Positions 54,432-63,356 of a stretch of 64,000 bases of DNA are shown piece after piece. Origin of the DNA: Xanthomonas sacchari (GTDB taxonomy: Bacteria; Pseudomonadota; Gammaproteobacteria; Xanthomonadales; Xanthomonadaceae); contig NZ_CP100647.1 in the NCBI RefSeq assembly GCF_024266585.1, forward strand, positions 3,577,001 to 3,641,000. The letters run 5' to 3'. The translations under genes were made by a program, and so were the position numbers. The first letter of the stretch is position 1, and each line of letters opens with the position of its first letter. The notes beneath the pieces are model-generated. The model was not told the origin of the DNA. It saw only the letters and a list, made by a program, of their open reading frames with translations, and searched no databases.

Positions 54432-55310
54432 CTAGAACATCAACCGCTCGCCGAGGAAATCGACGAACACGCGCAGCTTCGGCAGCATGTGCCGGCTCGA
54501 CGGCCACAACAGATGGAAGGTGCCGGTGGAATCGACATAGTCGTCGAGCAGCGTGCGCAGCGTGCCGGCTTCCAGTTCGGCGCGCACCGAATGCTCCGGC
54601 AGGAAGGCGATACCGCAGCCGCGCAGGGCGAAGTTCAGCCGCGTCTCGATGTTGTTGCAGACCATCGACACGGGTAACGGCAGGCCAGCCGCCGCCGCAC
54701 CCAGCGGCCAGGCTTCCAGGCGCCCGCTGCTGCGGAAGCGGTAGTGCAGGCACTGATGCGTCAGCAGATCGGCCGGCTGCAATGGCGTGCCGCAGCGCTG
54801 CAGGTAATCCGGTGCGGCCACCAGGCAGCGGCGGAAACTGCCCAGGCGGCGCGAGGCCAGCCGCGAATCGTCCGGCTCGGCCACGCGCAGCACGGCATCG
54901 AACCCCTCTTCGATCACGTCCACCAGGCGGTCGTCGAAATCCAGGTCCAGCTGGACCTGCGGATAGGCGCGCATGAAGTCGCCCAGCACCGGCAGCAGCA
55001 CGTTGTTGTTCATCGGCAGACTGATCCGCAGCCGCCCCTTCGGCGTCGCCGCCAGGCTGCCCAGCTCGCCGCGTGCCGCTTCGACCTCGGCCAGGATGCG
55101 CCGGCAGCGCGGCAGGAACAGCTGGCCTTCGGCGGTCAGGGTCAGGCTGCGGGTGCTGCGATGGAACAGGCGCACACCCAGCGACTGTTCCAGCCGCGCC
55201 ACGCTCTTGGCCATCGCCGAGGCAGACAGGCCCAGCACCCGCCCGGCCTCGGCGAAGCCGCCGTTCTCCACCACCTGCACGAAGCCACGCAGGCTCCCCA
55301 GACTGTCCAT
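54432..55310 (-). CDS. LysR family transcriptional regulator
   Basis: A 292-residue regulator. The winged helix-turn-helix covers residues 1-62 (FVQVVENGGFAEAGRVLGLS, ASAMAKSVARLEQSLGVRLF, HRSTRSLTLTAEGQLFLPRC), then the effector-binding domain (GRLRISLPMNNNVLLPVLGD, DLDFDDRLVDVIEEGFDAVL, LNFALRGCGIAFLP). The length and the RLASRRLGSFRRCLVAAPDY stretch fit the CrgA-like subfamily. The start at 55310 is chosen for the standard N-terminus MDSLGSL. It is divergent from the serine hydrolase-MFS pair and probably controls it. Confidence 0.95.
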   Translation of the reverse strand: MDSLGSLRGFVQVVENGGFAEAGRVLGLSASAMAKSVARLEQSLGVRLFHRSTRSLTLTAEGQLFLPRCRRILAEVEAARGELGSLAATPKGRLRISLPMNNNVLLPVLGDFMRAYPQVQLDLDFDDRLVDVIEEGFDAVLRVAEPDDSRLASRRLGSFRRCLVAAPDYLQRCGTPLQPADLLTHQCLHYRFRSSGRLEAWPLGAAAAGLPLPVSMVCNNIETRLNFALRGCGIAFLPEHSVRAELEAGTLRTLLDDYVDSTGTFHLLWPSSRHMLPKLRVFVDFLGERLMF

Positions 55311-55422
55311 CGCAGCGCCCCCATTGCGGACATTCGTGTCCTTGCAGCCAGGAACTCTACCCGTCTTTTTCCGCAATCGGCAGGCGTCCACGCTGCAGCT
55401 CCCTTCACCGAGCGCTGCGCCC

Positions 55423-56634
55423 ATGCCCGCCTCTTCTACCACTGCCTCCGCGTTTCCCTCCCCTGCGCAGCCACCGCTGTCGCCCCACCAGGCCGCGCCG
55501 CTGGATGCCGCGATCGACGCCGCCCTGCAGCAACAGCGGCTGGTCGGTGCGGTGGTGCTGGTCGCCCATCGCGGCGCCTGCGTCTACCGCCGCGCAGCCG
55601 GCTGGGCCGACCGCGAGGCGCAGCGGCCGATGCATGAGGAGACCCGCTTCCGCCTGGCCTCGGTCAGCAAACTGATCGTCGCCACTGCGGCGTTGGCGCT
55701 GGTGGCGCAGGGCCGCCTGAGCCTGGACGCGCCGATCGCACGCTGGCTGCCGTGGTTCCGCCCCGCCCTAGCCGACGGCCAGGTGCCGGACATCAGCCTG
55801 CGCCAACTGCTCAGCCACAGCGCCGGATTCGGCTACCGCTTCCTCGAACCCGAAGGCGGCCCGCTTGCGCGCGCCGGCGTCTCGGACGGGATGGACAACA
55901 GCGGCCTGAGCCTGGAAGAGAACCTGCGGCGGCTGGCGCAGGTCCCGCTGCAGTACGCGCCGGGCAGCGGCTGGGGCTATTCGCTGTCGATCGACGTCGC
56001 CGGTGCGTTGCTGCAGGCGGCCAGCGGCCAGCCGCTGGCGCAGCTGGTCCATGCGTTGGTCACCGCCCCGCTGGAGATGCGGGCCACTGCCTTCCATGCC
56101 GAGGACGCCGCCACCCTGGCGGTGCCTTACGTCAACGGCCGGCCTGCGCCGCATCGGCTGGGCGAAGGCGAAGTGGTCGCGCCGTTTGCCGACGGCGCCG
56201 GCATCGTCTTCCATCCCTCGCGCGCGCTGGACCGCAACGCGTTCGCGTCGGCTGGCGCCGGCATGGTCGGCACTGCCGGCGACGTGCTGCGACTGCTGGA
56301 GACGCTGCGGGGCGGCGGCGCGCCGCTGCTGCCGGCTGCGCTGGTCGCAGAGATGGGCCGCGCCCAGGTCGGCGAACTCGGTCCGCCGGACGCACCGGGC
56401 TGGGGCTACGGCCTGGGCTTTTCGGTGCTGCGCGACCCACGGCCGACCGCGACCCCGGAAGCGCCCGGTAGCTGGCGCTGGGGCGGCGCCTACGGGCATA
56501 GCTGGTTCGTCGACCCGGCCCGGGAGTTGAGCGTGGTGGCGCTGACCAACACGCTCTACGAGGGCATGTCCGGCGCGTTCGTCGGGCAGCTGCGCGATGC
56601 GGCGTATGCCGCGCTGCGCGGCGCGGGCGCATGA
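55423..56634 (+). CDS. Serine hydrolase, class C beta-lactamase/esterase fold
   Basis: A 403-residue protein with the active-site SxxK motif in RLASVSKLIVATAALALV, a Tyr in GSGWGYSLSIDVAG (YxN-type position reads YSL) and a third motif GGAYGHSWFVDP (HxW-like in place of KTG). This combination is typical of esterases and D-amino-peptidase-like members and not of a true AmpC; no clear signal peptide is present, so it is probably cytoplasmic. Its stop overlaps the ATG of the MFS gene. LysR is divergent across 112 bp. Confidence 0.9.
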   Translation: MPASSTTASAFPSPAQPPLSPHQAAPLDAAIDAALQQQRLVGAVVLVAHRGACVYRRAAGWADREAQRPMHEETRFRLASVSKLIVATAALALVAQGRLSLDAPIARWLPWFRPALADGQVPDISLRQLLSHSAGFGYRFLEPEGGPLARAGVSDGMDNSGLSLEENLRRLAQVPLQYAPGSGWGYSLSIDVAGALLQAASGQPLAQLVHALVTAPLEMRATAFHAEDAATLAVPYVNGRPAPHRLGEGEVVAPFADGAGIVFHPSRALDRNAFASAGAGMVGTAGDVLRLLETLRGGGAPLLPAALVAEMGRAQVGELGPPDAPGWGYGLGFSVLRDPRPTATPEAPGSWRWGGAYGHSWFVDPARELSVVALTNTLYEGMSGAFVGQLRDAAYAALRGAGA

Positions 56635-57830
56635 ACGGCGTGGCGCCGGCACCGCGTCGGGACGCCGCGCTGCCGCAGGCCGCGCCGCGCCTGCCCTGGA
56701 GCGGCCTGCTCGCGCTGGCCTGCGCCGGGTTCGTGACCATCCTCACCGAGACGCTGCCGGCCGGCCTGCTGCCGGCGATGGCGGTGGGGCTGCAGGTCGA
56801 GGCGGCATGGATCGGGCAACTGGTCAGCGTCTACGCGTTGGGCTCGCTGCTGGCCGCGATCCCGCTGACCAGCGCGACCCGGCGCTGGCGCCGGCGGCCG
56901 TTGCTGCTGCTGGCCATCGCCGGCTTCGCCGTCGCCAACACGGTCACCGCGCTATCCGGCGACTACGCGTTGATCCTGGCCGCACGCCTGCTCGCCGGCG
57001 TCAGCGCCGGCCTGCTGTGGGCCTTGCTTGCCGGCCACGCCAGCCGCATGGCGGCGCCGGCACAGCAGGGCCGCGCGATCGCGGTGGCGATGATCGGCAC
57101 GCCGCTGGCACTGGCCTTGGGCATTCCGGCCGGGACCCTGCTCGGGCAGCATCTGGGCTGGCGCTGGGCGTTCGGCGCGATGTCGCTGCTGAGCCTGACG
57201 CTGCTCGCCTGGGTGCGCGCCGCGGTACCGGACTTCGCCGGCCAGGCGCCGCAGGCGCAACTGCCGCTGCGCCGGGTCATGGCGCTGCCCGGGGTCGGCC
57301 AGGTGCTGGCGACGCTGCTGCCGTTCGTATTGGCGCACAACCTGCTCTACACCTACGTGGCGCCGCTGCTGGCGCGGATCGAGCCCGAGCCCGCGCTGGA
57401 CCGTTACCTGCTGCTGTTCGGGCTGAGCGCGCTGCTCGGCATCGTCGGAGTCGGGGTGTGGATCGACCGCTGGCTGCGGCCGCTGCTGCTGGCGAGCATC
57501 ACGCTGTTCGCGCTGGCGGCACTCGCGCTGGCGCTGTGGCCACGGGCGCCGACGCTGGTGGCGACGGCGCTGGCGCTGTGGGGATTGGCCTTCGGCGGCT
57601 GCGCCACGCTGTTCCAGACCGCGATGGCGCGCCGCGCCGGCGCTGCCGCCGATCTGGCGCAATCGCTGATCGTCACCACCTGGAACCTGGCGATCGCCGT
57701 CGGCGGCGGACTCGGCGGCGCGCTGTTGCAGCGCTACGGGGTCGCTGCGCTGCCATGGAGCGCCTTGGCGCTGTTGTGCGCGGCCTGGATCCTCGCGCTG
57801 CCGGCGCGCGCCTGGGCGCGCAGCGGCTGA
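56631..57830 (+). CDS. MFS transporter, DHA1 family
   Basis: A 399-residue 12-helix permease. Signature parts: LLALACAGFVTILTETLPAG, SVYALGSLLAAIPLTSATRR, WRRRPLLLLAIAGFAVANTV, ARLLAGVSAGLLWALLAGHA and GTPLALALGIPAGTLLGQHL. This group exports drugs, sugars or amino-acid-like compounds. It is translationally coupled to the serine hydrolase, so the hydrolase product or an antimicrobial substrate may be exported. No direct evidence for the ligand. Confidence 0.92.
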   Translation: MNGVAPAPRRDAALPQAAPRLPWSGLLALACAGFVTILTETLPAGLLPAMAVGLQVEAAWIGQLVSVYALGSLLAAIPLTSATRRWRRRPLLLLAIAGFAVANTVTALSGDYALILAARLLAGVSAGLLWALLAGHASRMAAPAQQGRAIAVAMIGTPLALALGIPAGTLLGQHLGWRWAFGAMSLLSLTLLAWVRAAVPDFAGQAPQAQLPLRRVMALPGVGQVLATLLPFVLAHNLLYTYVAPLLARIEPEPALDRYLLLFGLSALLGIVGVGVWIDRWLRPLLLASITLFALAALALALWPRAPTLVATALALWGLAFGGCATLFQTAMARRAGAAADLAQSLIVTTWNLAIAVGGGLGGALLQRYGVAALPWSALALLCAAWILALPARAWARSG

Positions 57831-57894
57831 GCCGGCGCGCCGCCGCCGCGCGTCTTGCATGGCGCGCGGCGCGGCGCCCCGCCGCGTCGGCGAC

Positions 57895-58236
57895 TCACGC
57901 CTTGCGCAGGAAGCAGGTCTTCAGCACCAGGCCCTTGATCTTGTCCGAATTGCCTTCGATGTGCTCGGCATCGTCCTCGACCAGGCGGATACCGCGGATC
58001 ACCGTGCCCTGCTTGAGCGGGATCGACGCGCCCTTGACCTTCAGGTCCTTGATCACCACCACCGTGTCGCCGGCCTGCAGCACGTTGCCGTTGCTGTCGC
58101 GCACCACCGTCGCCGCGTCGTTGGCGGCCTCGGCCGCGACCGACCACTCGTGGCCGCAGTCCGCGCAGACCCAGTTGGCGCCGTCGACATAGGTGTTTTC
58201 CAGGGTGCATTGCGGGCAGGCGGGTGCGGCGGGCAT
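57895..58236 (-). CDS. yjdM: Zinc ribbon protein YjdM (PhnA-like)
   Basis: A 113-residue protein. The N-terminus is a zinc ribbon, CPQCTLENTYVDGANWVCAD-CGHEW, and the rest is the compact KOW-like PhnA domain: RDSNGNVLQAGDTVVVIKDL, VKGASIPLKQGTVIRGIRLV, DDAEHIEGNSDKIKGLVLKT, FLRKA. AAGGA precedes the ATG at 58236. Function is not defined; despite the old name it is not phosphonoacetate hydrolase. It is divergent from the CDF transporter. Confidence 0.94.
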   Translation of the reverse strand: MPAAPACPQCTLENTYVDGANWVCADCGHEWSVAAEAANDAATVVRDSNGNVLQAGDTVVVIKDLKVKGASIPLKQGTVIRGIRLVEDDAEHIEGNSDKIKGLVLKTCFLRKA

Positions 58237-58327
58237 GGGGAGTCCTTGATACGGTGACAACGGGAAGCCGCCTATTGTAGTCGCCCGCCCCGTGCCGCCG
58301 TGCGGCCGCGCCAGCCGCAGGAACGCC

Positions 58328-59284
58328 ATGTCCGCCTCATCCGGGTCCCGTCTCGCCATCTACGCCGCGCTCGCCGGCAATCTGGCCATCGCCATCGCCA
58401 AGTTCGTCGCCGCGGCGATCTCGGGCAGTTCGGCGATGCTCAGCGAAGGCGTGCATTCGCTGGTGGACACGGTCAACGAGCTGTTGCTGCTGTACGGCCT
58501 GCGCCGCGCCGCGCGCCCGGCCGACGCCACCCACCCGTTCGGCCACGGGCGCGAACTGTACTTCTGGAGTTTCATCGTCGCCCTGCTGGTGTTCGCGCTG
58601 GGCGCCGGCGTGTCGCTGTACGAGGGCATCGCCCACATCCGCGATCCGCAGCCGGCCAGCGACCACACCCTCAACTACATCGTGCTGGGGCTGTCGCTGC
58701 TGTTCGAAGGCGGCTCGTGGTGGGTGTCGCTGCGCGAGTTCCGGGCGCGCAAAGGCCGCCTGAGCTATGTGCAGGCATTCCGCGAGAGCAAGGACCCGAG
58801 CCTGTTCACCGTGCTGGTGGAGGACAGCGCGGCGCTGATCGGCCTGCTGATCGCGCTGGCCGGCCTGCTCGCCGCGCAGTGGCTGGACATGCCGGCACTG
58901 GATGGCGTGGCCTCGATCGGCATCGCCGCGGTGCTGGCCTGCTCGGCGTTCGTGCTGGCGCGCGAGACCAAGGGCCTGTTGATCGGCGAGCCGGCGGCGC
59001 GCCCGCTCGGCGACGCGTTGCGCCGGATCGCCGCGGCCGATCCGGACGTGTGCGCGGTCAACGGCGTGCTCAGCGTGCAGATGGGGCCGGACCAGGTGGT
59101 GGCCGCGCTCAGCGCCGAGTTCGAGGACCAGCGCAGCACCGCGCAGATCGAAGCCTGCATCGAGCGCATCGAGGCCGCCGCGCGCGCCGAGCATCCGGAA
59201 CTGCAGGCCCTGTTCGTCAAGCCGCAGACCCCGGAGACCTGGCTGGCGCGGCGCACCGCGCTGCGCCGGCCGCCGCCGGGCTGA
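58328..59284 (+). CDS. Cation diffusion facilitator family transporter
   Basis: A 318-residue metal/proton antiporter with six helices and a cytosolic C-terminal domain. Present are GNLAIAIAKFVAAAISGSSA, MLSEGVHSLVDTVNELLLLY (His/Asp of TM2), HPFGHGRELYFWSFIVALLV and VLVEDSAALIGLLIALAGLL (TM5 site with Glu/Asp). The substrate (Zn, Fe, Mn or Cd) cannot be read off with confidence. Start at 58328, conserved N-terminus. Confidence 0.94.
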   Translation: MSASSGSRLAIYAALAGNLAIAIAKFVAAAISGSSAMLSEGVHSLVDTVNELLLLYGLRRAARPADATHPFGHGRELYFWSFIVALLVFALGAGVSLYEGIAHIRDPQPASDHTLNYIVLGLSLLFEGGSWWVSLREFRARKGRLSYVQAFRESKDPSLFTVLVEDSAALIGLLIALAGLLAAQWLDMPALDGVASIGIAAVLACSAFVLARETKGLLIGEPAARPLGDALRRIAAADPDVCAVNGVLSVQMGPDQVVAALSAEFEDQRSTAQIEACIERIEAAARAEHPELQALFVKPQTPETWLARRTALRRPPPG

Positions 59285-59409
59285 ATGCGCCGCACCAGCG
59301 GCGACTTGCGGCGCCACGGCGCTTTTCGTTAGGGTAGCCGGGTAGCACCCTCTCATCGCGCTGTGACTGTGCCGGCGTATCCCCCCTTACTCACTGAACG
59401 AGGTTTCCC

Positions 59410-59880
59410 ATGGAGATCGCCAACGGGCTTGTCGCCACCATCCACTACACCCTGACCGACGATGCGGGCGAGGTGATCGACCAGTCCTCGCCGGACAATC
59501 CGCTGAGCTACCTGCACGGCGCCGGCAACATAGTGCCGGGCCTGGAGAAGGCGCTGACCGGCAAGCGCACCGGCGAATCGGTCACCGCCGACGTGATCCC
59601 GGCCGAAGGCTACGGCCCGCGCCACGAACAACTGGTGCAGCAGGTGCCGCGCGGTTCGTTCCCGGATGCCGAGTCGCTGGCGCCGGGCATGCAGTTCCAG
59701 GCGCAGACCGACCAGGGCCCGCTGCTGGTTACCGTCACCGAGGTCGGCGACGAACTGGTGACCATCGACGGCAACCACCCGCTGGCCGGGCAGGTGCTGC
59801 ATTTCGCGGTGGAAGTGGCCGGCGTGCGCGAGGCCACCGAGCAGGAAAAGAACCAGGGCCACGCCGGCGCCGCGCTGTAA
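59410..59880 (+). CDS. slyD: FKBP-type peptidyl-prolyl isomerase, SlyD-like
   Basis: A 156-residue protein with the FKBP fold interrupted by an insert-in-flap chaperone domain: VATIHYTLTDDAGEVIDQSS, YLHGAGNIVPGLEKALTGKR, IPAEGYGPRHEQLVQQVPRG (IF domain), VTIDGNHPLAGQVLHFAVEV. Prolyl isomerase and folding helper. The His/Cys-rich metal-binding tail of E. coli SlyD is absent; the protein ends after EQEKNQGHAGAAL. ACGAGG upstream of the ATG. A strong terminator follows. Confidence 0.94.
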   Translation: MEIANGLVATIHYTLTDDAGEVIDQSSPDNPLSYLHGAGNIVPGLEKALTGKRTGESVTADVIPAEGYGPRHEQLVQQVPRGSFPDAESLAPGMQFQAQTDQGPLLVTVTEVGDELVTIDGNHPLAGQVLHFAVEVAGVREATEQEKNQGHAGAAL

Positions 59881-59902
59881 GCGACCCGGTTCCGCCTTTC
59901 CC

Positions 59903-59937
59903 CACGAGGCCCGCCGATGCGGGCCTCGTGCGTTTTT
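59903..59937 (+). terminator. Rho-independent terminator of slyD
   Basis: CACGAGGCCCGC (59903-59914) and GCGGGCCTCGTG (59919-59930) form a perfect 12-bp stem around CGAT, followed by CGTTTTT. It lies 22 bp beyond the stop codon. Confidence 0.95.
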
Positions 59938-60004
59938 CGGCCGCGCTTGCGTCGCGCCGCGGCTTGCCCCACAGTGCGCGGCCCCTCCCGCCCCCGGCAC
60001 CGTC

Positions 60005-61363
60005 ATGCGCCTCGGTATCGACTTCGGCACCAGCAATTCCGCCGCCGCCGCGGTGATCGACGGCCGCGTGGTGCCGATCGACTTCGGCGCGCAACAGCAG
60101 TTCCGCACCACGGTGTACTTCCCCGAGGTGATGCGCGACCCGGCCGAGTTCGACCTGACCCCGGCGCTAGAACGGCAGGTGGACGAGCTGATCGAGGCCG
60201 GCCGCCGCGATGCGCTCGCGGCCGGGCGCGAACGCAGCCCCGAGGCGCTGCGCCGCGACGCGATCCGGGTGGTGCGCCGGCAGTGGATGGAAGCGCAGAT
60301 GCGCGAGCCGCGCAGTTCCGCGGCGCTGCTGCAGAACGCGGTCTACGGCGATGCCGCGCTGGACGCGTACTTCGTCGAGGGCGAAGGCAACCTGGTGCAG
60401 AGCCCCAAGTCGATGCTGGGCTACAACCTGCATCCGCGCGCGCGCCAGACCATCGCCGGCATCGCCGCGCACATTCTCGAACACATCCGCCTGACCGCCT
60501 CGCAGCAACTGGGCGTGCAGGTGCGCCGCGCCCTGCTCGGGCGCCCGGTGCAGTTCCGCAGCTCGATCGGCGAGGCCGGCAACGCGCAGGCGCTGGAGAT
60601 CCTGCACGGCGCGGCGATCACCGCGGGATTCGACGAGGTCGCCTTCCTGGAGGAGCCGGCCGCCGCGGCGATGCACTACCACGCGGTCAGCCGCGAACGC
60701 CACGCCGCGGTGGTGGTGGACATCGGCGGCGGCACCACCGACATCGCCTACGCCAGCGTCGGCGGCGACGCTCCGCCGCAGGTGCACCGTGCCTGGGGCA
60801 TCCCGCGCGGCGGTACCGACATCGACCTGGCGCTGAGCCTGGCCGGGTTCATGCCACAGTTCGGCCGCGGCCTCACCCGCGTGCCCTCGCACCACTACGT
60901 CGAAGCGGCGATGGTGCAGGACACCACCCGCCAGCGCGATTTCCGCCAGCACCGCTACGACGCCGTGCCGGCGCCGTACGACACGCGCCTGCGGGCGTTG
61001 CAGGAACCGGGCAACACCGCCCGCCTGTACCGCGCGGTGGAGCGCAGCAAGATCCGCCTCAGCGACGCCGAGCGGCACGAGGAAACGCTGGACTACATCG
61101 AAACGGGGCTGCAGGTGCAGGTGCAGGCCGAGGAACTGGTGCAGGCCGCACGCAGCTACCTGGAGGCGCTGCAGGAACTGCTGGCGCAGGTGCGCCAGGA
61201 CATCGGCGGCGAGCCGGCCGCGGTGTTCCTGACCGGCGGCATGTCGCGCGCCGGGTATCTGCAGCGCCTGGTCGCCGCCGCCTTCCCGCAGGCGCGCCTG
61301 GTCCACGGCGACCCCTCGTTCGGCGTGGTGCAGGGCCTGGCGCTGGCCGCGGCGCAGGCCTAG
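60005..61363 (+). CDS. yegD: Hsp70 family protein, YegD-like
   Basis: A 452-residue actin/Hsp70-type ATPase, the length of E. coli YegD (450). Phosphate loops GIDFGTSNSAAAAVIDG and VVVDIGGGTTDIAYASVGGD, adenosine motif VFLTGGMSRAGYLQRLVAAA, and the inserted segments VVPIDFGAQQQFRTTVYFPE, SPKSMLGYNLHPRARQTIAG and RALLGRPVQF. It lacks a DnaK-type substrate-binding domain. The physiological role is unknown. The start matches MRLGIDFG at 60005. Confidence 0.94.
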   Translation: MRLGIDFGTSNSAAAAVIDGRVVPIDFGAQQQFRTTVYFPEVMRDPAEFDLTPALERQVDELIEAGRRDALAAGRERSPEALRRDAIRVVRRQWMEAQMREPRSSAALLQNAVYGDAALDAYFVEGEGNLVQSPKSMLGYNLHPRARQTIAGIAAHILEHIRLTASQQLGVQVRRALLGRPVQFRSSIGEAGNAQALEILHGAAITAGFDEVAFLEEPAAAAMHYHAVSRERHAAVVVDIGGGTTDIAYASVGGDAPPQVHRAWGIPRGGTDIDLALSLAGFMPQFGRGLTRVPSHHYVEAAMVQDTTRQRDFRQHRYDAVPAPYDTRLRALQEPGNTARLYRAVERSKIRLSDAERHEETLDYIETGLQVQVQAEELVQAARSYLEALQELLAQVRQDIGGEPAAVFLTGGMSRAGYLQRLVAAAFPQARLVHGDPSFGVVQGLALAAAQA

Positions 61364-61689
61364 CGCCGCGCAGGCGGGCCACGCGCCCCGGCGCCTGCGA
61401 CCGGCCTGCCGCACCGCCGGCGCCGCCGCGCGGCTGGCACCGTTCACACTGCGCCGCAGCAACTGGCGTAGCATGGCCCCACGCTTCAGCGTCCTATCGC
61501 CACGCGCGTCTCGTCCGGCCGTTTCTGTCGCCCGACTCGCCTCCTCCTCGCGCCAACCTCCGTCCCGCTGCGGGCCGGATCCATCCGGAGCGCCATGTCC
61601 TTCGCCCCTGCCACGCTCCACGCCGAGCGTCTGGCCCTGCCGCCCCCGCCTCCATGCCGCCCCATGGCACCCGATCGCGGTGGTCACGC
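61364..61689. other. Intergenic region without a supported gene
   Basis: 326 bp between yegD and the YkgJ-family gene. It contains G+C-rich imperfect inverted sequences near 61370-61400 (GCGCCG...CGGCGC) that could form a weak terminator. I see no convincing open frame. Confidence 0.4.
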
Positions 61690-62016
61690 ATGAGCGCGGC
61701 CGCGCGGGACGCGACCGACACCGGCATCGCCTGCGACCGCTGCGACGCGATCTGCTGCCGCCTGACCGTGCTGGTGATGCCGGACGACCGCGTCCCCGAG
61801 CATCTCACCGAGCATACCCGCGAAGGCCTGCATGTGATGGCGCGCGACGAGGACGGCTGGTGCGTGGCGGTGGACGGCGCACGCATGTGCTGTTCGATCT
61901 ACGAACTGCGCCCGGCGATCTGCCGCAAGTTCGCGATGGCCGGCCCGTACTGCCGCGACATCCGCCGCACCCACCACGAGCAGTTGACCCGCGGCATTCC
62001 CCTGACGATGTACTGA
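61690..62016 (+). CDS. YkgJ family cysteine-cluster protein
   Basis: A 108-residue protein with the UPF0153/YkgJ cysteine pattern: IACDRCDAICCRLTVLVMPD, WCVAVDGARMCCSIYELRPA and ICRKFAMAGPYCRDIRRTHH. The eight or so cysteines probably bind zinc or an iron-sulfur cluster. Function unknown. A small protein gene starts 17 bp after its stop with a good ribosome binding site, so the two look co-transcribed. Confidence 0.9.
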   Translation: MSAAARDATDTGIACDRCDAICCRLTVLVMPDDRVPEHLTEHTREGLHVMARDEDGWCVAVDGARMCCSIYELRPAICRKFAMAGPYCRDIRRTHHEQLTRGIPLTMY

Positions 62017-62032
62017 CTGCAGGAGTTCCAGC

Positions 62033-62233
62033 ATGGCACGCCCCACCAGCAACACCGCTTCGCCCAGCGCCAGAAACGCACGCGGCGCCAGCACCGCCGA
62101 CAAGGCGCAGAAGGGCCTCAGCCGCGAGCGCATCGAGGCCGACCTGGCCGCGTTCCACCGCGCCGGCGGCCGGGTCGAGGTACTCGGCACCACCCGCGTG
62201 CTGAAGAAGGTCGACGTCGCCGACGCCGGCTAG
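62033..62233 (+). CDS. Small basic protein with a SutA-like motif
   Basis: A 66-residue protein with a disordered Ser/Ala/Arg-rich first half and a single predicted helix-turn: RERIEADLAAFHRAGGRVEV-LGTT. This resembles the conserved helix and GGKVQEI turn of the SutA RNA-polymerase-binding regulator of Pseudomonas, by eye and from memory. The end is basic then acidic (RVLKKVDVADAG). AGGAG eight bases upstream of the ATG supports it as a real gene. Function not established. Confidence 0.7.
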   Translation: MARPTSNTASPSARNARGASTADKAQKGLSRERIEADLAAFHRAGGRVEVLGTTRVLKKVDVADAG

Positions 62234-62464
62234 GCGCGCCCTCGTCCCCCGGGCACGCCACGCTGCATTGCGCGTGCCAAGGAGACCAGGAACAACGCGG
62301 CAACGGACGCTTGCGCATGCCCGAGGGATCCACACCGCCACGGGCGCGCACCGCGACGGCGCGTCGGGGCGGGCCTGGCAGGCGCCAGGCCAGGCCAGGA
62401 AAGCACGGCGCCGTCTTCACGAGGCAGGCGCATACTGCGATCTCTCCCCTCGTCTCGGTTCGGC

Positions 62465-63259
62465 ATGCTCCTGCGCTCCCTGTCCGCGGAACTCGGCCAG
62501 CCCGCCTGCGGCAACTGCCGCGATGGCGAGCCGCTGGATTTCGCCGTGCGCATGGCGTTCCAGCCGATCGTCGATGCCGCCACCCGCTCGCTCTACGCCT
62601 ACGAGGCGCTGGTGCGCGGCGAGGACGGCAGCGGCGCGGCGGAGGTGCTGGCGCGGGTGCGCCCCGAGCAGCTGTACCGCTTCGACCAGACCTGCCGGGT
62701 GCAGGCGATCGCCACCGCCGCACGCCTGGGCCTGCGCACGCGCCTGTCGATCAACTTCATTCCCAATGCGGTGTACGAGCCGGCGACCTGCATCCGCCTG
62801 ACCCTGAAGGCGGCCGAGCACTTCGGCGTGCCGACCGGCGACCTGATCTTCGAGTTGAGCGAGTCCGAACGCATCGCCGACCTGCCCAAGGTCGTGCGCA
62901 TCCTGCGTGACTACGCGCAGCGCGGCTTTCTCACCGCGATCGACGATTTCGGCGCCGGCCACTCCGGCCTGACCCTGCTCGCCGATTTCCAGCCGCACCT
63001 GATCAAGCTGGACATGGCGCTGATCCGCGGCATCGACGCCAGTGCCGCGCGCCGCCACATCGTCGGCGGCATCGTCGCGATGGCCGCGCCGCTGGGTTGC
63101 CGCGTGCTCGCCGAGGGCGTGGAGACGCCCGCCGAGTACCACGCGCTGCGCGCGCTGGGCATCGATCTCTACCAGGGCTATCTGTTCGCCAAACCTGCGC
63201 TGGAGGCGTTGCCGGACGTCACCGACGCCCAGTGGGACGCACTGGAGCGTGCCACCTGA
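62465..63259 (+). CDS. EAL domain cyclic di-GMP phosphodiesterase
   Basis: A 264-residue protein that is almost entirely an EAL domain. Catalytic positions are present: EAL in YAYEALVRGEDG, INFIPNAVYEP (Asn), LIFELSESERI (Glu), TAIDDFGAGHSGL (Asp-Asp), HLIKLDMALIRGI (Lys), VLAEGVETPAEY (Glu) and LYQGYLFAKP (Gln). It should hydrolyse cyclic di-GMP to pGpG. A short N-terminal CGNCRDGE pair of cysteines could sense redox or bind metal. No membrane segment. No strong ribosome binding site is visible before the ATG. Confidence 0.93.
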   Translation: MLLRSLSAELGQPACGNCRDGEPLDFAVRMAFQPIVDAATRSLYAYEALVRGEDGSGAAEVLARVRPEQLYRFDQTCRVQAIATAARLGLRTRLSINFIPNAVYEPATCIRLTLKAAEHFGVPTGDLIFELSESERIADLPKVVRILRDYAQRGFLTAIDDFGAGHSGLTLLADFQPHLIKLDMALIRGIDASAARRHIVGGIVAMAAPLGCRVLAEGVETPAEYHALRALGIDLYQGYLFAKPALEALPDVTDAQWDALERAT

Positions 63260-63356
63260 CTGCCGCATCGCGGTGCCGCGCGCGGCCCGCTCCCGCACTT
63301 GCCCGCAACGGCCACGCTTGCGACCATCGCGGCTCCCCTGCGTTCTCCGATGTGCG

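Noticed and set aside
55423-56634. Annotation as an AmpC-type beta-lactamase
   Set aside because: No signal peptide and no KTG or YxN motif; the HSW-type third motif points to an esterase or peptidase-like hydrolase.
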